64,000 nt of DNA from Bacteroidales bacterium UBA6428. Lineage in GTDB: Bacteria; Bacteroidota; Bacteroidia; Bacteroidales; UBA932. A program made the translations under genes and the position numbers. Under the pieces are notes generated by a model. It made no database searches. It worked only from the letters and a program-made list of their open reading frames with translations, and was not told the DNA's origin. The DNA is taken from NCBI GenBank assembly GCA_002437305.1, contig DJOW01000049.1, positions 1-64,000 of the forward strand, given 5' to 3'. This document shows, piece by piece, positions 23,992 through 32,619 of the stretch (positions are counted from its first letter, which is position 1; each line of letters opens with the position of its first letter).

Positions 23992-24594
23992 TTACTTAGA
24001 GTACAGGTCTACGATGAGCTGCTCATTGATGTTCTCAGGAATGTCTGCCCTTGAAGGAAGATTCAGGAATTTGCCTGAAAGCTCCCTTGAGTCAAACTCA
24101 ATCCATGAATATTTTGACGCGGAAGCGACACTCTTCTGAATGACTTCGAGGCTCTTTGAACGCTCCCTGACTGCGACAACATCACCAGGCTTGACCTGGA
24201 CTGAAGGGATGTTGCAGACCTCACCGTTAAGGGTGATGTGAGCGTGAGAGACAAGCTGCCTTGCGGCCGCCCTTGTAGGAGCCACACCCATTCTGTAGAC
24301 AACGTTGTCAAGTCTTGACTCAAGAAGGAGAAGCAGATTCTCACCTCTCAGGCCAGCCATCTTTGAAGCCTTAAGATATGTGTTGTGGAACTGACGCTCA
24401 AGAAGACCGTACATGTAACGCACTTTCTGTTTTTCCTTGAGCTGGACTCCATATTCACGCTGCTTCTTGCGCTTCGCCGCCAGGCCATGCTGTCCCGGAG
24501 GATAATTCCTCTTCTCGAAATCCTTATCACTTCCGAATATAGGCTCGCCGAACTTACGGGCGATCTTAGTACTTGGACCAATGTATCTTGCCAT
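23992..24594 (-). CDS. rpsD: 30S ribosomal protein S4
   Basis: 200 residues with the S4 N-terminal domain (MARYIGPSTKIARKFGEPIFG) lacking zinc cysteines and the S4 RNA-binding fold (LESRLDNVVYRMGVAPTRAAARQLVSHAHITLNG). It nucleates 30S assembly and in other bacteria represses the alpha operon. 24 bp after rpsK. Confidence 0.98.
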   Translation of the reverse strand: MARYIGPSTKIARKFGEPIFGSDKDFEKRNYPPGQHGLAAKRKKQREYGVQLKEKQKVRYMYGLLERQFHNTYLKASKMAGLRGENLLLLLESRLDNVVYRMGVAPTRAAARQLVSHAHITLNGEVCNIPSVQVKPGDVVAVRERSKSLEVIQKSVASASKYSWIEFDSRELSGKFLNLPSRADIPENINEQLIVDLYSK

Positions 24595-24618
24595 AGTAAT
24601 TTTGTTTTAATTCGTTAA

Positions 24619-25005
24619 TTAGACTTTACGACGGCCTTTTGGTCTACATCCGTTGTGCGGCATCGGTGTTACATCGACAATCTCTGTGACAACGATCCCT
24701 GCGTTATTGATGGTTCTGATCGCAGACTCACGACCGGCGCCAGGACCTTTAACGAAGACTTTCACCTTACGAAGGCCAGCGTCAAAAGCTGTCTTCGCGG
24801 CATCCTCGGCAGCCACCTGGGCGGCATATGGAGTGTTCTTCTTTGAACCCCTGAAACCGCTCTTGCCTGCGGAGGACCAGCTGATCACCTGTCCCTGGTT
24901 GTTAGTCAAGGAAATGATCACGTTATTGAAGGTTGATGAAATATGGGCCTGGCCCGTAGCCTCAACCTTGACAACTCTCTTTGATGTTGTTGATTTTTTT
25001 GCCAT
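24619..25005 (-). CDS. rpsK: 30S ribosomal protein S11
   Basis: 128 residues with the family pattern STFNNVIISLTNNQGQVISW, KSGFRGSKKNTPYAAQVAAE and the C-terminal DVTPMPHNGCRPKGRRKV. It forms part of the 30S platform near the E site. 13 bp after rpsM. Confidence 0.98.
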   Translation of the reverse strand: MAKKSTTSKRVVKVEATGQAHISSTFNNVIISLTNNQGQVISWSSAGKSGFRGSKKNTPYAAQVAAEDAAKTAFDAGLRKVKVFVKGPGAGRESAIRTINNAGIVVTEIVDVTPMPHNGCRPKGRRKV

Positions 25006-25018
25006 AATTCATCCGATT

Positions 25019-25396
25019 TTACTTGGTTGCCTTCTTCTTGTTGGCAACAGTCTTCTTCTTACCCTTTCTTGTACGGGCATTGTTCTTGGTGCTCTGCCCA
25101 CGTACAGGAAGGCCGATACGATGGCGGATACCTCTGTAGCAACCGATATCCATCAGTCGTTTGATGTTCATCTGGACGGAGGAACGAAGCTCACCCTCAA
25201 TTTTGTACTCCTCTGTGATGAGGTTACGGATCGCGGCAATCTGATCATCGTTCCAATCACCGACCTTGATGTCGTAATCGATACCACACTTCTGGAGGAT
25301 TTCCCTCGCCGAACTGCGGCCGATACCGTAGATGTAGGTAAGACCTATCTCACCTCTTTTGTTGTTCGGTAAATCAACACCGGCTATTCTTGCCAT
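25019..25396 (-). CDS. rpsM: 30S ribosomal protein S13
   Basis: 125 residues starting MARIAGVDLPNNKRGEIGLTYIYGIG, with the helix-two-turn-helix region and a basic tail (RGQSTKNNARTRKGKKKTVANKKKATK) that reaches the tRNA sites. 37 bp after rpmJ, the widest gap in the alpha part. Confidence 0.98.
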   Translation of the reverse strand: MARIAGVDLPNNKRGEIGLTYIYGIGRSSAREILQKCGIDYDIKVGDWNDDQIAAIRNLITEEYKIEGELRSSVQMNIKRLMDIGCYRGIRHRIGLPVRGQSTKNNARTRKGKKKTVANKKKATK

Positions 25397-25433
25397 ATTT
25401 TATCTGAAACTTTATTTGTTTTACAAACTACTT

Positions 25434-25550
25434 TTATTTCTGGCGCATCTTGAACTTAGGGGTCTTCTTGCAGATCACATAAAGACGACCCTTACGTCTG
25501 ACGATCTTACAATCCTCGCTGCGCTTCTTGATGGATGTTTTGACTTTCAT
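25434..25550 (-). CDS. rpmJ: 50S ribosomal protein L36
   Basis: A 38-residue protein (ATG at 25548-25550, TAA at 25434-25436). It begins MKVKTSIKKRSEDCKIVRRK and ends KMRQK. Of the four zinc ligands of classic L36 (Cys11, Cys14, Cys27, His33) only Cys14 and Cys27 remain; positions 11 and 33 are Ser and Phe, so this is a zinc-less type. 14 bp after infA. Confidence 0.95.
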   Translation of the reverse strand: MKVKTSIKKRSEDCKIVRRKGRLYVICKKTPKFKMRQK

Positions 25551-25564
25551 ATTGTGAGAATTTT

Positions 25565-25783
25565 TTATTTGTACCTGAAAGATATTCTTCCTTTAGTCAA
25601 ATCGTAAGGTGAAATTTCAACCCTCACCTTGTCTCCAAGGAGGATGTGGATGAAATTCATTCTCATCTTGCCGGAGATGTTGCAGAGAAGGACGTGGCCG
25701 TTCTCAAGCTCCACCTTGAACATTGCGTTGGGAAGAGTCTCGATCACCTTTCCGTCTTGCTCTATCGCTACTTGTTTGGACAT
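25565..25783 (-). CDS. infA: Translation initiation factor IF-1
   Basis: 72 residues, the standard length, forming one OB fold: MSKQVAIEQDGKVIETLPNAMFKVELENGHVLL and LLGDKVRVEISPYDLTKGRISFRYK. It binds the 30S A site with IF-2 and IF-3. It lies between map and rpmJ, the usual place in this phylum. Confidence 0.98.
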   Translation of the reverse strand: MSKQVAIEQDGKVIETLPNAMFKVELENGHVLLCNISGKMRMNFIHILLGDKVRVEISPYDLTKGRISFRYK

Positions 25784-25795
25784 TGAAAAAACACT

Positions 25796-26569
25796 TTAAA
25801 ATTTACCAGTACTTTCTATATAATCAAAAGTTGACAGTTGTTCCGCCTTGCCTTTCCGGACAACAACCGTAAGCTCATAATGAGCCGCGTTCTTGTGATC
25901 AGATGTGTGCACAGCCCAACCATTTCTGGCCACATACACTCCTCTGCCTCCCGCATTGATCATTGGCTCAATGCAGATGACCATTCCTTCCACAAGCCTG
26001 CATCCATGACCCTGACGCCCATAGTTCGGAACACCAGGAGCCTCATGCATTTCCTTCCCCAACCCGTGACCTTCGAGTTCACGGACCACAGAGAAGCCAA
26101 ACGACTCAGCGTACGATTGCACCGCGTGTCCGATGTCTCCAGTCCTGTTGCCGGCCACAGCGGCCTCAATCCCCTTATAGAGCGAGGCCTTTGTGACATC
26201 CATAAGCTTTCGCGTCCCGGCGTCCACCTCCCCTACCGGGAAAGTGTAAGCCGAATCGCCATTATAGCCCTTGTACAAGGTTCCTATGTCCACCGACACT
26301 ATATCCCCTTCCTTGAGAACATAGTCCGACGGGAAGCCATGTACAACCACATCATTGACCGAAGCGCATATAGCGGCGGGAAAACCTTCGAATCCAAGAA
26401 AACTAGGAATAGCACCATTGTCACGGATAAAAGTCTCGGCCACCTCATTCAACCTCGCGGTTGTCACACCAGGAGCGACCACCTTGCCGACTTCCGCCAA
26501 TGTCTTTGAGACAAGTATGGCATTCTCGCGCAATAGTTCGATTTCCTCTTCTGTCTTAGGCTTAACCAT
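25796..26569 (-). CDS. map: Methionine aminopeptidase, type I
   Basis: Removes the initiator Met from new proteins. 257 residues from the ATG at 26567-26569. The metal ligands are seen in order: VSVDIGTLYKGYNGDSAYTF (Asp pair), GHGLGKEMHEAP (His), MVICIEPMIN (Glu) and the final Glu in HYELTVVV. Located between secY (20 bp) and infA (12 bp), the common order in the spc operon of this phylum. Confidence 0.97.
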   Translation of the reverse strand: MVKPKTEEEIELLRENAILVSKTLAEVGKVVAPGVTTARLNEVAETFIRDNGAIPSFLGFEGFPAAICASVNDVVVHGFPSDYVLKEGDIVSVDIGTLYKGYNGDSAYTFPVGEVDAGTRKLMDVTKASLYKGIEAAVAGNRTGDIGHAVQSYAESFGFSVVRELEGHGLGKEMHEAPGVPNYGRQGHGCRLVEGMVICIEPMINAGGRGVYVARNGWAVHTSDHKNAAHYELTVVVRKGKAEQLSTFDYIESTGKF

Positions 26570-26589
26570 CAATCAAACGATTATCAAAA

Positions 26590-27930
26590 TTACATTCCAG
26601 AACGTCCACTGATGCGGCCCGTCTTCATCAAACCATCATAATGACGCATCAGAAGATAACTCTCTATCTGCTGAAGTGTGTCAAGAACAACGCCCACGAG
26701 AATCAGCAGCGAGGTTCCTCCATAGAAACTTGCAAACTGATCCTGCACACCCATAATCATTGCGAAAGCAGGAAGTATGGCGATGATGGCGAGGAAGATC
26801 GAGCCAGGGAGAGTGACCTTTGACATAATTGAGTCAAGGTAGTTGACCGTGGCCTTCCCAGGCTTGACTCCAGGGATGAACCCACCGTTCTTCTTCATGT
26901 CCTCAGCCATCATTGTAGGATTGACTGTGACAGCTGTGTAGAAGTACGTGAAGATCATGACGAGGAAACCAAAAATAAGGTTGTACCAGAAACCTGTGTA
27001 GTTGCCCAGTGTGGCCGCCAGACCTCTTGTGGCGTCAAAACGGGAGAACAGAAGCGGGAACAGCATCAAGGCCTGGGCGAAGATGATAGGCATCACTCCC
27101 GCAGCGTTGATCTTAAGAGGGATGTATTGGCGTACACCACCATATTGCCTGTTGCCGACAACTCTCTTGGCATACTGTACAGGAACTCTTCTGACACCCT
27201 GGACGAGCGCGATGGTCGCCACGATGACGAGGAACCAAATGATGAGCTCAACAATCAGTGCGATCGGACCACCACCGGCAGTCGTGCTGAGCTTTGTGCC
27301 GATCTCACTGAAGAGCGCGAAAGGCAAACGAGCCACGATACCGATCATGATGATCAATGAGATGCCATTGCCGATACCCCTGTCCGTGATTCTCTCACCA
27401 AGCCACATGACGAACATCGAGCCCGACATCAGGATGATCGTGGCCACAAGATTGTACATGAATCTGCTCCACCCCAGCTGAGTCTCCGCAAGGAACGCGG
27501 CGTTTGGAATCTGGCTGTGGATAGAAGCGATGTAGGCAGGTCCCTGGATGCAGAGAATCAGAATCGTGAGGTACCTGGTCAGCTGATTCATCTTCCTGCG
27601 CCCGCTTTCACCCTCCATCTGGAGCTTCTTGAAATAAGGGACGAACATGCCCAGAAGCTGAATCACGATTGAAGCGGAGATGTACGGCATCACTCCCAAC
27701 GCAAAGATGGAAGCGTTGCCGAATGCACCTCCGGAGAACATATTCAACAGACCGACGAGGCCATCCTGCGTGCTGTCCTGAAGGGACGCAAGCAGGGTCG
27801 TGTCGATACCTGGCAACACGATGAAGCAGCCCAACCTGTAGACCAGGATGAGAAGGCACGTGTAACCGAGTCTCGTACGGAGCTCTTCGATCTTGAAGAT
27901 GTTCTTTATTGTTTCTATAAACTTCTTCAT
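26590..27930 (-). CDS. secY: Protein translocase subunit SecY
   Basis: 446 residues with ten predicted membrane helices, the channel of the Sec translocon. Typical segments are LGIMPYI-like ALGVMPYISASIVIQLL, ITDRGIGNGISLIIMIGI, and the cytoplasmic loop RRVPVQYAKRVVGNRQYGG used for ribosome and SecA contact. It follows rplO by 2 bp. SecG is encoded in this window too, at 55734-56078. Confidence 0.98.
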   Translation of the reverse strand: MKKFIETIKNIFKIEELRTRLGYTCLLILVYRLGCFIVLPGIDTTLLASLQDSTQDGLVGLLNMFSGGAFGNASIFALGVMPYISASIVIQLLGMFVPYFKKLQMEGESGRRKMNQLTRYLTILILCIQGPAYIASIHSQIPNAAFLAETQLGWSRFMYNLVATIILMSGSMFVMWLGERITDRGIGNGISLIIMIGIVARLPFALFSEIGTKLSTTAGGGPIALIVELIIWFLVIVATIALVQGVRRVPVQYAKRVVGNRQYGGVRQYIPLKINAAGVMPIIFAQALMLFPLLFSRFDATRGLAATLGNYTGFWYNLIFGFLVMIFTYFYTAVTVNPTMMAEDMKKNGGFIPGVKPGKATVNYLDSIMSKVTLPGSIFLAIIAILPAFAMIMGVQDQFASFYGGTSLLILVGVVLDTLQQIESYLLMRHYDGLMKTGRISGRSGM

Positions 27931-27932
27931 CG

Positions 27933-28385
27933 CTATTTACCGATTACGGTTGCCTTACCACCTGCCGCCTCGATCTTTGATGCAGCCGAAGCCGAGAATG
28001 CATCAGCAGTAACATTGACAGCCGCGTTGATCTCTCCGTTCCCAAGAACCTTTACAAGTTCTTTGTTGTCGGCAAGACCTGCAGCCTTGATGTCCTCAAT
28101 GCCGATCTCAGCTTTGCCGAGCTGGTCGGCAAGAGCTTGCACATCAGAGACATTGACTGCTCTGAACTCTATTCTTGTAGGGTTCGTGAATCCGAACTTA
28201 GGAACACGTCTCTGGATAGGCATCTGGCCTCCCTCAAAACCGATCTTATGTTCGTAGCCAGCGCGTGCCTGTGCACCTTTGGTACCACGTGTGGATGTTC
28301 CACCCTTGCCGGAACCCTGGCCACGGCCAAGACGCTTGCTGTTGTGAGTCGCACCTTTTGCAGGTTTCAAATTTTCCAGTTTCAT
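27933..28385 (-). CDS. rplO: 50S ribosomal protein L15
   Basis: 150 residues. The N-terminal extension (LENLKPAKGATHNSKRLGRGQGSGKGGTSTRGTKG) penetrates 23S rRNA, and the globular part begins near GGQMPIQRRVPKFGF. 16 bp after rpmD and 2 bp before secY. Confidence 0.98.
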   Translation of the reverse strand: MKLENLKPAKGATHNSKRLGRGQGSGKGGTSTRGTKGAQARAGYEHKIGFEGGQMPIQRRVPKFGFTNPTRIEFRAVNVSDVQALADQLGKAEIGIEDIKAAGLADNKELVKVLGNGEINAAVNVTADAFSASAASKIEAAGGKATVIGK

Positions 28386-28401
28386 CTATTCGTCCTCCTG
28401 A

Positions 28402-28581
28402 TTAGATTTCTTCAACTTCAACAAGGTGACGGATTTTGGCGAGCTGGCCTTCTGTCACCGGAGTCTTCTCGACCTCCACGGTCTGGTGCATCCTGCGGAT
28501 GCCGAGGGTGGTCAGATTAGCGATCTGCCTCTTTGTACATCCGTTCTTGCTTCTTACCTGTGTTATCTTAAGTTTTGCCAT
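28402..28581 (-). CDS. rpmD: 50S ribosomal protein L30
   Basis: 59 residues: MAKLKITQVRSKNGCTKRQI at the start and KIRHLVEVEEI at the end, with TLGIRRMHQTVEV between. The small ferredoxin-like fold of L30 has this length. ATG at 28579-28581, TAA at 28402-28404. 14 bp after rpsE. Confidence 0.95.
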   Translation of the reverse strand: MAKLKITQVRSKNGCTKRQIANLTTLGIRRMHQTVEVEKTPVTEGQLAKIRHLVEVEEI

Positions 28582-28595
28582 AACTGCGATTCCTC

Positions 28596-29114
28596 CTAAC
28601 CGTTAAAAACTTTACTCATAGGAACTCCACGAAGACCGGCTACAGTGTAGGCATCCCTCATCTGGGTAAGAGCGACAACAGTGGCCTTCACAAGGTTGTG
28701 AGGGTTTGAGGAACCTTTTGACTTAGCCAGGACATTCTGGATGCCGGCAGACTCAAACACCGCACGCATGGCGCCACCCGCCTTGACTCCAGTACCTGGA
28801 GCGGCAGGCTTCATGAACACTACAGAGCCACCGAACTTTGATTCCTGCTCATGAGGAATGGTGGTGTTGATGATAGGAATCTTCACGAGATTCTTCTTGG
28901 CGTCCTCAACTCCCTTGGCGATGGCGGCTGTCACCTCATTGGCTTTTCCAAGACCATAACCAACAACGCCATTCTCGTCACCCACTACCACAATCGCGGC
29001 AAAGCGGAAGTGCCGACCACCCTTGGTGACCTTAGTCACTCTCTGGATGGCGACCAATCTGTCTTTCAACTCAAGATCAGACGTCTTTACTCTCTTAACA
29101 TTTGTATTTGCCAT
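28596..29114 (-). CDS. rpsE: 30S ribosomal protein S5
   Basis: 172 residues from the ATG at 29112-29114 (MANTNVKRVKTSDLELKDRL); an in-frame TTG four codons upstream is less likely. The S5 motif GGRHFRFAAIVVVGDENGVVG and the C-terminal KSKGSSNPHNLVKATVVAL are clear. It helps decoding accuracy and mRNA unwinding. Confidence 0.98.
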   Translation of the reverse strand: MANTNVKRVKTSDLELKDRLVAIQRVTKVTKGGRHFRFAAIVVVGDENGVVGYGLGKANEVTAAIAKGVEDAKKNLVKIPIINTTIPHEQESKFGGSVVFMKPAAPGTGVKAGGAMRAVFESAGIQNVLAKSKGSSNPHNLVKATVVALTQMRDAYTVAGLRGVPMSKVFNG

Positions 29115-29126
29115 AGTCTTTCTCAA

Positions 29127-29489
29127 TTAGAAAATAAGGCCACCTTCACGGGCAGCGTCGGCCAAACTTTTAACTCTTCCGTGATAGAGATAACCTCCAC
29201 GGTCAAAAGAGACAGTGGTGATTCCTTTCTCCTTGGCACGCTCTGCGATCGCCTTTCCGACGATGGCCGCGGCTTCGATTCCGTTCTTGCCTTTGCACTC
29301 AACGGCAAGACCTTTGTCATTGGATGCGGCAGCGACAAGTGTCACGCCTTTCTGATCGTCCACTACCTGGACGTAGATCTGCTTGTTGCTCCTGAAGACT
29401 ACCATCCTTGGTCTTTCAGCTGTACCATTGACATGCTTGCGGATGCGGAAATGGACTCTTCTTCTTCTTTCAATTCTATTCAATGCCAT
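29127..29489 (-). CDS. rplR: 50S ribosomal protein L18
   Basis: 120 residues, binds 5S rRNA. Basic start MALNRIERRRRVHFRIRKHV and end SFDRGGYLYHGRVKSLADAA are characteristic. 16 bp after rplF and 12 bp before rpsE. Confidence 0.98.
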   Translation of the reverse strand: MALNRIERRRRVHFRIRKHVNGTAERPRMVVFRSNKQIYVQVVDDQKGVTLVAAASNDKGLAVECKGKNGIEAAAIVGKAIAERAKEKGITTVSFDRGGYLYHGRVKSLADAAREGGLIF

Positions 29490-29505
29490 GTCTATGTCCT
29501 CCTAA

Positions 29506-30066
29506 TTATTTAGCTCCAGCAGTCTTGCCGGCCTTGCGGCGAAGCTGCTCGCCAACGAACTTGATACCCTTGCCCTTATAAGGTTCCGGCTTGCGGAGTG
29601 AACGAATCTTGGCTGCAACCTGTCCGATGAGCTGCTTGTCTACACTCTTGAGAATGAGGACAGGGTTCTCGCCCTTCTTTACATTCGGAACCTCTGCCTT
29701 GATCTCAGGTGCAAGCATCAGCTGTACATCGTGAGAATAGCCCAGCGAAAAAGTAAGGAGCTGTCCCTGCGCGGCCACACGATAACCAACGCCGACGAAT
29801 TCCTGCTTCTTCTCGTACCCGGTGGAGACACCGACAACCATGTTGTGGACGAGAGCGCGGTACAGACCATGCATCGAGCGATGTCTAGGCTGGTCTGTCG
29901 GACGGGAGAATTTGATTTCATTATCCTCAACGGTGACCTTGATGTCCGGATCAACTTTCTGGCTCAACTCACCAAGAGGTCCTTTAACCTTCACTACGTT
30001 GCCAGGGAGAAGCTCAACGCTCACCTTGTCCGGAAGGCTTACAGGCAATTTACCGATTCTTGACAT
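29506..30066 (-). CDS. rplF: 50S ribosomal protein L6
   Basis: 186 residues with two repeated L6 domains: MSRIGKLPVSLPDKVSVELL and, in the second, GYSHDVQLMLAPEIKAEVP. The C-terminal signature KPEPYKGKGIKFVGEQLRRKAG confirms it. Located near the GTPase centre of the 50S subunit. Confidence 0.98.
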   Translation of the reverse strand: MSRIGKLPVSLPDKVSVELLPGNVVKVKGPLGELSQKVDPDIKVTVEDNEIKFSRPTDQPRHRSMHGLYRALVHNMVVGVSTGYEKKQEFVGVGYRVAAQGQLLTFSLGYSHDVQLMLAPEIKAEVPNVKKGENPVLILKSVDKQLIGQVAAKIRSLRKPEPYKGKGIKFVGEQLRRKAGKTAGAK

Positions 30067-30084
30067 TATTTTTTTCTTTAATCG

Positions 30085-30480
30085 TTAATAAACATAGCAA
30101 ATAACCTCGCCGCCGACGTTCAGGTTCTTCGCCTCTTTGTCAGTGATGACACCTTTGGATGTTGAAAGAATGGCGATGCCCAGCCCATTCAGCACTCTTG
30201 GCATGTTCTCAACATCGGCATAGACTCTCATACCGGGAGTAGACACACGCTTGATTTTCTTCACCGCCGCCATCTTGGTCTGAGGGTGGTACTTAAGAGC
30301 GATCTTGATGGTGTTGTAAGGAGTTCCCTCAACAATCTTGTAGCTGAGGATGTAACCTTTCTCACAAAGGATCTCGGTGATCGCGGCCTTCATCTTGGAA
30401 GAAGGGATCTCAACGATCTTCTTTCCGGCAGAATAGGCGTTGCGGACCCTTGTAAGATAATCTGCAATTGGATCAGTCAT
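30085..30480 (-). CDS. rpsH: 30S ribosomal protein S8
   Basis: 131 residues beginning MTDPIADYLTRVRNAYSAGK and ending GLGIAILSTSKGVITDKEAK..GGEVICYVY. S8 binds the central domain of 16S rRNA and represses the spc operon in E. coli. Here a 75-bp gap with a stem-loop precedes it. Confidence 0.98.
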   Translation of the reverse strand: MTDPIADYLTRVRNAYSAGKKIVEIPSSKMKAAITEILCEKGYILSYKIVEGTPYNTIKIALKYHPQTKMAAVKKIKRVSTPGMRVYADVENMPRVLNGLGIAILSTSKGVITDKEAKNLNVGGEVICYVY

Positions 30481-30497
30481 TGTTAATTTTTTTTAAG

Positions 30498-30521
30498 ATC
30501 GACGTCCTGTGGACGCCCGAT
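30498..30521 (-). promoter_or_regulatory. Stem-loop in the rpsN-rpsH spacer
   Basis: On the transcript GGCGTCC pairs with GGACGTC (one G-U) around ACA, extended by three more pairs past a bulged G. It lies 18 nt before the rpsH start, with a run of A between. This is the longest gap in the cluster. It may be a site for S8 autocontrol or RNA processing; function is inference. Confidence 0.4.
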
Positions 30522-30555
30522 ATCCGATTGTTAATAAATAAATATGTTACCGCTG

Positions 30556-30825
30556 TTACCAGCTTGCTTTCTTCACACCCGGGATAAGACCGTTGCTGGC
30601 CATCTCACGGAACTGGATTCTGCTCAATCCGAAAGCCCTCATATAACCCCTTGGGCGGCCAGTAAGAGAGCAACGGTTGTGCAGACGTACAGGAGACGCG
30701 TTTTTCGGAAGCTTGTCCAAAGCCGCCCAATCACCTGCTTCCTTGAGTGCCTGCCTCTTTGCGGCATACTTGGCAACCAGTTTCGCGCGCTTTACCTCAC
30801 GCGCTTTCATAGATTCTTTTGCCAT
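30556..30825 (-). CDS. rpsN: 30S ribosomal protein S14
   Basis: 89 residues ending RPRGYMRAFGLSRIQFREMA..GLIPGVKKASW. There is only one Cys in the region that holds two CxxC pairs in the zinc form, so this is a zinc-independent type. 5 bp after rplE. Confidence 0.97.
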   Translation of the reverse strand: MAKESMKAREVKRAKLVAKYAAKRQALKEAGDWAALDKLPKNASPVRLHNRCSLTGRPRGYMRAFGLSRIQFREMASNGLIPGVKKASW

Positions 30826-30830
30826 ATTCC

Positions 30831-31433
30831 TTATTTGTTATGTTTCTTGAAAGGAAGACCGAAAGCGGCGAGAAGGGCGTGCGCCTCTTCGTCTGTCTTC
30901 GCTGTAGTGACGAAAGTGATCTCCATCCCGTGGATTCTCGGATTCTTGTCAATGTCCACCTCAGGGAAGATGATCTGCTCCTTAAGGCCAAGAGTGTAGT
31001 TGCCCCTGCCGTCCATCTTCTCGGCGATACCGTTGAAATCTCTGATTCGAGGAAGGGAGATGCGGATAAGCCTCTCAAGGAACTCATACATCTTCACATC
31101 ACGAAGCGTCACCTTTACTCCGATAGGCATGCCTTTACGAAGGCGGAAGTTGGAAACGTCCTTTCTGGATGTGGTGAGAATAGCCTTCTGTCCTACGACC
31201 TTACCGAGTTCCTCAGCTGCCTCCTCAACAAGTTTCTTGTCGTTCGTGGCTTCTCCGATTCCTTCATTGATGGTGATCTTGACGAGCTTGGGAACCTGCA
31301 TAACAGTCGTGTAAGAGAACTGCTTCATCAACTTCTCGACAATCTCTTCCTTGTAGACCTTCTTGAGAGAAGGCACATATCCTGCAGGAAGCGCCTGCGC
31401 TTCAGCCGGTTTGTTTGTAGCTTTCTTTGCCAT
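30831..31433 (-). CDS. rplE: 50S ribosomal protein L5
   Basis: 200 residues; binds 5S rRNA and touches P-site tRNA. Core signatures are MQVPKLVKITINEGIGEA, GQKAILTTSRKDVSNFRLRKGMPIG and VDIDKNPRIHGMEITFVTTA. An N-terminal stretch of about 15 residues (AKKATNKPAEAQALPAG) is extra compared with the E. coli protein. Confidence 0.98.
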   Translation of the reverse strand: MAKKATNKPAEAQALPAGYVPSLKKVYKEEIVEKLMKQFSYTTVMQVPKLVKITINEGIGEATNDKKLVEEAAEELGKVVGQKAILTTSRKDVSNFRLRKGMPIGVKVTLRDVKMYEFLERLIRISLPRIRDFNGIAEKMDGRGNYTLGLKEQIIFPEVDIDKNPRIHGMEITFVTTAKTDEEAHALLAAFGLPFKKHNK

Positions 31434-31435
31434 AG

Positions 31436-31759
31436 TTACTTAATCTCCTCTCCTGATTTCTTTGAGTAACGGACTTTCTTTCCGTCAACGAACTTATAGC
31501 CGACTCTCGTTGGTGTCGGTTTGCTCTGGGCAGGGTCAAGAAGCTGTACGTTTGAAATATGGATTCCAGCCTCTTGCTTGACAATGCCGCCTTGAGGCTG
31601 CTTTGCGTTTGGTTTTGTGTGCTTGCTGACAACGTTGACGCCTTCAACAACGACGCGATCCTTCGCCGGGATGACGGTCAGGACCTTTCCGGTCTTGCCC
31701 TTGTCGTTACCGGCATTCACATACACGGTGTCACCCTTCTTAATACGTAACTTTTTCAT
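31436..31759 (-). CDS. rplX: 50S ribosomal protein L24
   Basis: 107 residues from the ATG at 31757-31759 (MKKLRIKKGDTVYVNAGNDK), a KOW domain with GKTGKVLTVIPAKDRVVVEGVN; a longer TTG start would nearly touch rplN. L24 starts 50S assembly. 2 bp before rplE. Confidence 0.98.
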   Translation of the reverse strand: MKKLRIKKGDTVYVNAGNDKGKTGKVLTVIPAKDRVVVEGVNVVSKHTKPNAKQPQGGIVKQEAGIHISNVQLLDPAQSKPTPTRVGYKFVDGKKVRYSKKSGEEIK

Positions 31760-31771
31760 AACTATCAATGA

Positions 31772-32137
31772 TTAAAGGACCTCCGGCGCCAGTGAAACAA
31801 TCTTCATGTAATTCTCACGCAGCTCTCTGGCCACAGGGCCGAAGATACGTGTTCCGCGAAGCTCACCCGCGTTGTTCAGAAGAACGCACGCGTTGTCATC
31901 GAAACGGATGTAGGATCCGTCCGGCCTGCGGATTTCTTTCTTAGTACGGACAACGACAGCCTTTGAGACCGATCCCTTCTTGGCGTCACCGCCAGGAAGA
32001 GCGCTCTTGATCGCAACTACGATCTGGTCGCCGACTGTCGCATATCTATGATGGGTACCGCCAAGCACACGGACGCAGAGGACTTCCTTTGCACCGCTGT
32101 TGTCGGCAACCTGTAAACGTGTTTCCTGCTGTATCAT
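31772..32137 (-). CDS. rplN: 50S ribosomal protein L14
   Basis: 121 residues: MIQQETRLQVADNSGAKEVLCVRVLGG at the start and RGTRIFGPVARELRENYMKIVSLAPEVL at the end. It lies at the subunit interface. 1 bp after rpsQ. Confidence 0.98.
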   Translation of the reverse strand: MIQQETRLQVADNSGAKEVLCVRVLGGTHHRYATVGDQIVVAIKSALPGGDAKKGSVSKAVVVRTKKEIRRPDGSYIRFDDNACVLLNNAGELRGTRIFGPVARELRENYMKIVSLAPEVL

Positions 32138-32138
32138 A

Positions 32139-32393
32139 TTACTTAACTTTTTCTACGATTTCAACTAATCTCCACCTCTTGGTCTTGCTGAGAGGACGGG
32201 TTTCCATTATGCGTACGGTATCCCCTTCGCTGCACTCGTTCTTGTCATCCTGAGCGACGAACTTGGTGGTCTGCTTGATGAACTTACCGTAGAGAGGATG
32301 CTCTTTCTTGGTCTCGACCGCAACGATGATGGTCTTGTCCATCTTGTTGCTGACCACTACGCCGATTCTTTCCTTACGAAGATTTCTTTCCAT
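32139..32393 (-). CDS. rpsQ: 30S ribosomal protein S17
   Basis: 84 residues, an OB fold: RKERIGVVVSNKMDKTIIVAVE, then GDTVRIMETRPLSKTKRWRLVEIVEK. A primary 16S rRNA binder. 11 bp after rpmC. Confidence 0.98.
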   Translation of the reverse strand: MERNLRKERIGVVVSNKMDKTIIVAVETKKEHPLYGKFIKQTTKFVAQDDKNECSEGDTVRIMETRPLSKTKRWRLVEIVEKVK

Positions 32394-32404
32394 AAGACTG
32401 ATGA

Positions 32405-32602
32405 TTATTTCTGTTCTTTTTCTTTCTCAGCGAGGATAGTGAGCATACGAGCGATATCCTTTCTGACTTTCTTGAATTCCGATGTGTTCTCCAATGGAGA
32501 GATGGCGTGGTTGAGCTTCATCGTGTCAAGCCTGTTTTTTTCAACCTGGATGCGGTCCTGCAGATCTGCAATGGACATCTCGCGAACTTCAGATGTTTTC
32601 AT
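32405..32602 (-). CDS. rpmC: 50S ribosomal protein L29
   Basis: 65 residues, two helices: MKTSEVREMSIADLQDRIQVEKNRLDTMKLNHAISPLEN and EFKKVRKDIARMLTILAEKE. Lies at the tunnel exit near L23. 17 bp after rplP. Confidence 0.97.
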   Translation of the reverse strand: MKTSEVREMSIADLQDRIQVEKNRLDTMKLNHAISPLENTSEFKKVRKDIARMLTILAEKEKEQK

Positions 32603-32619
32603 TATTCCTTCTCTCTTTC

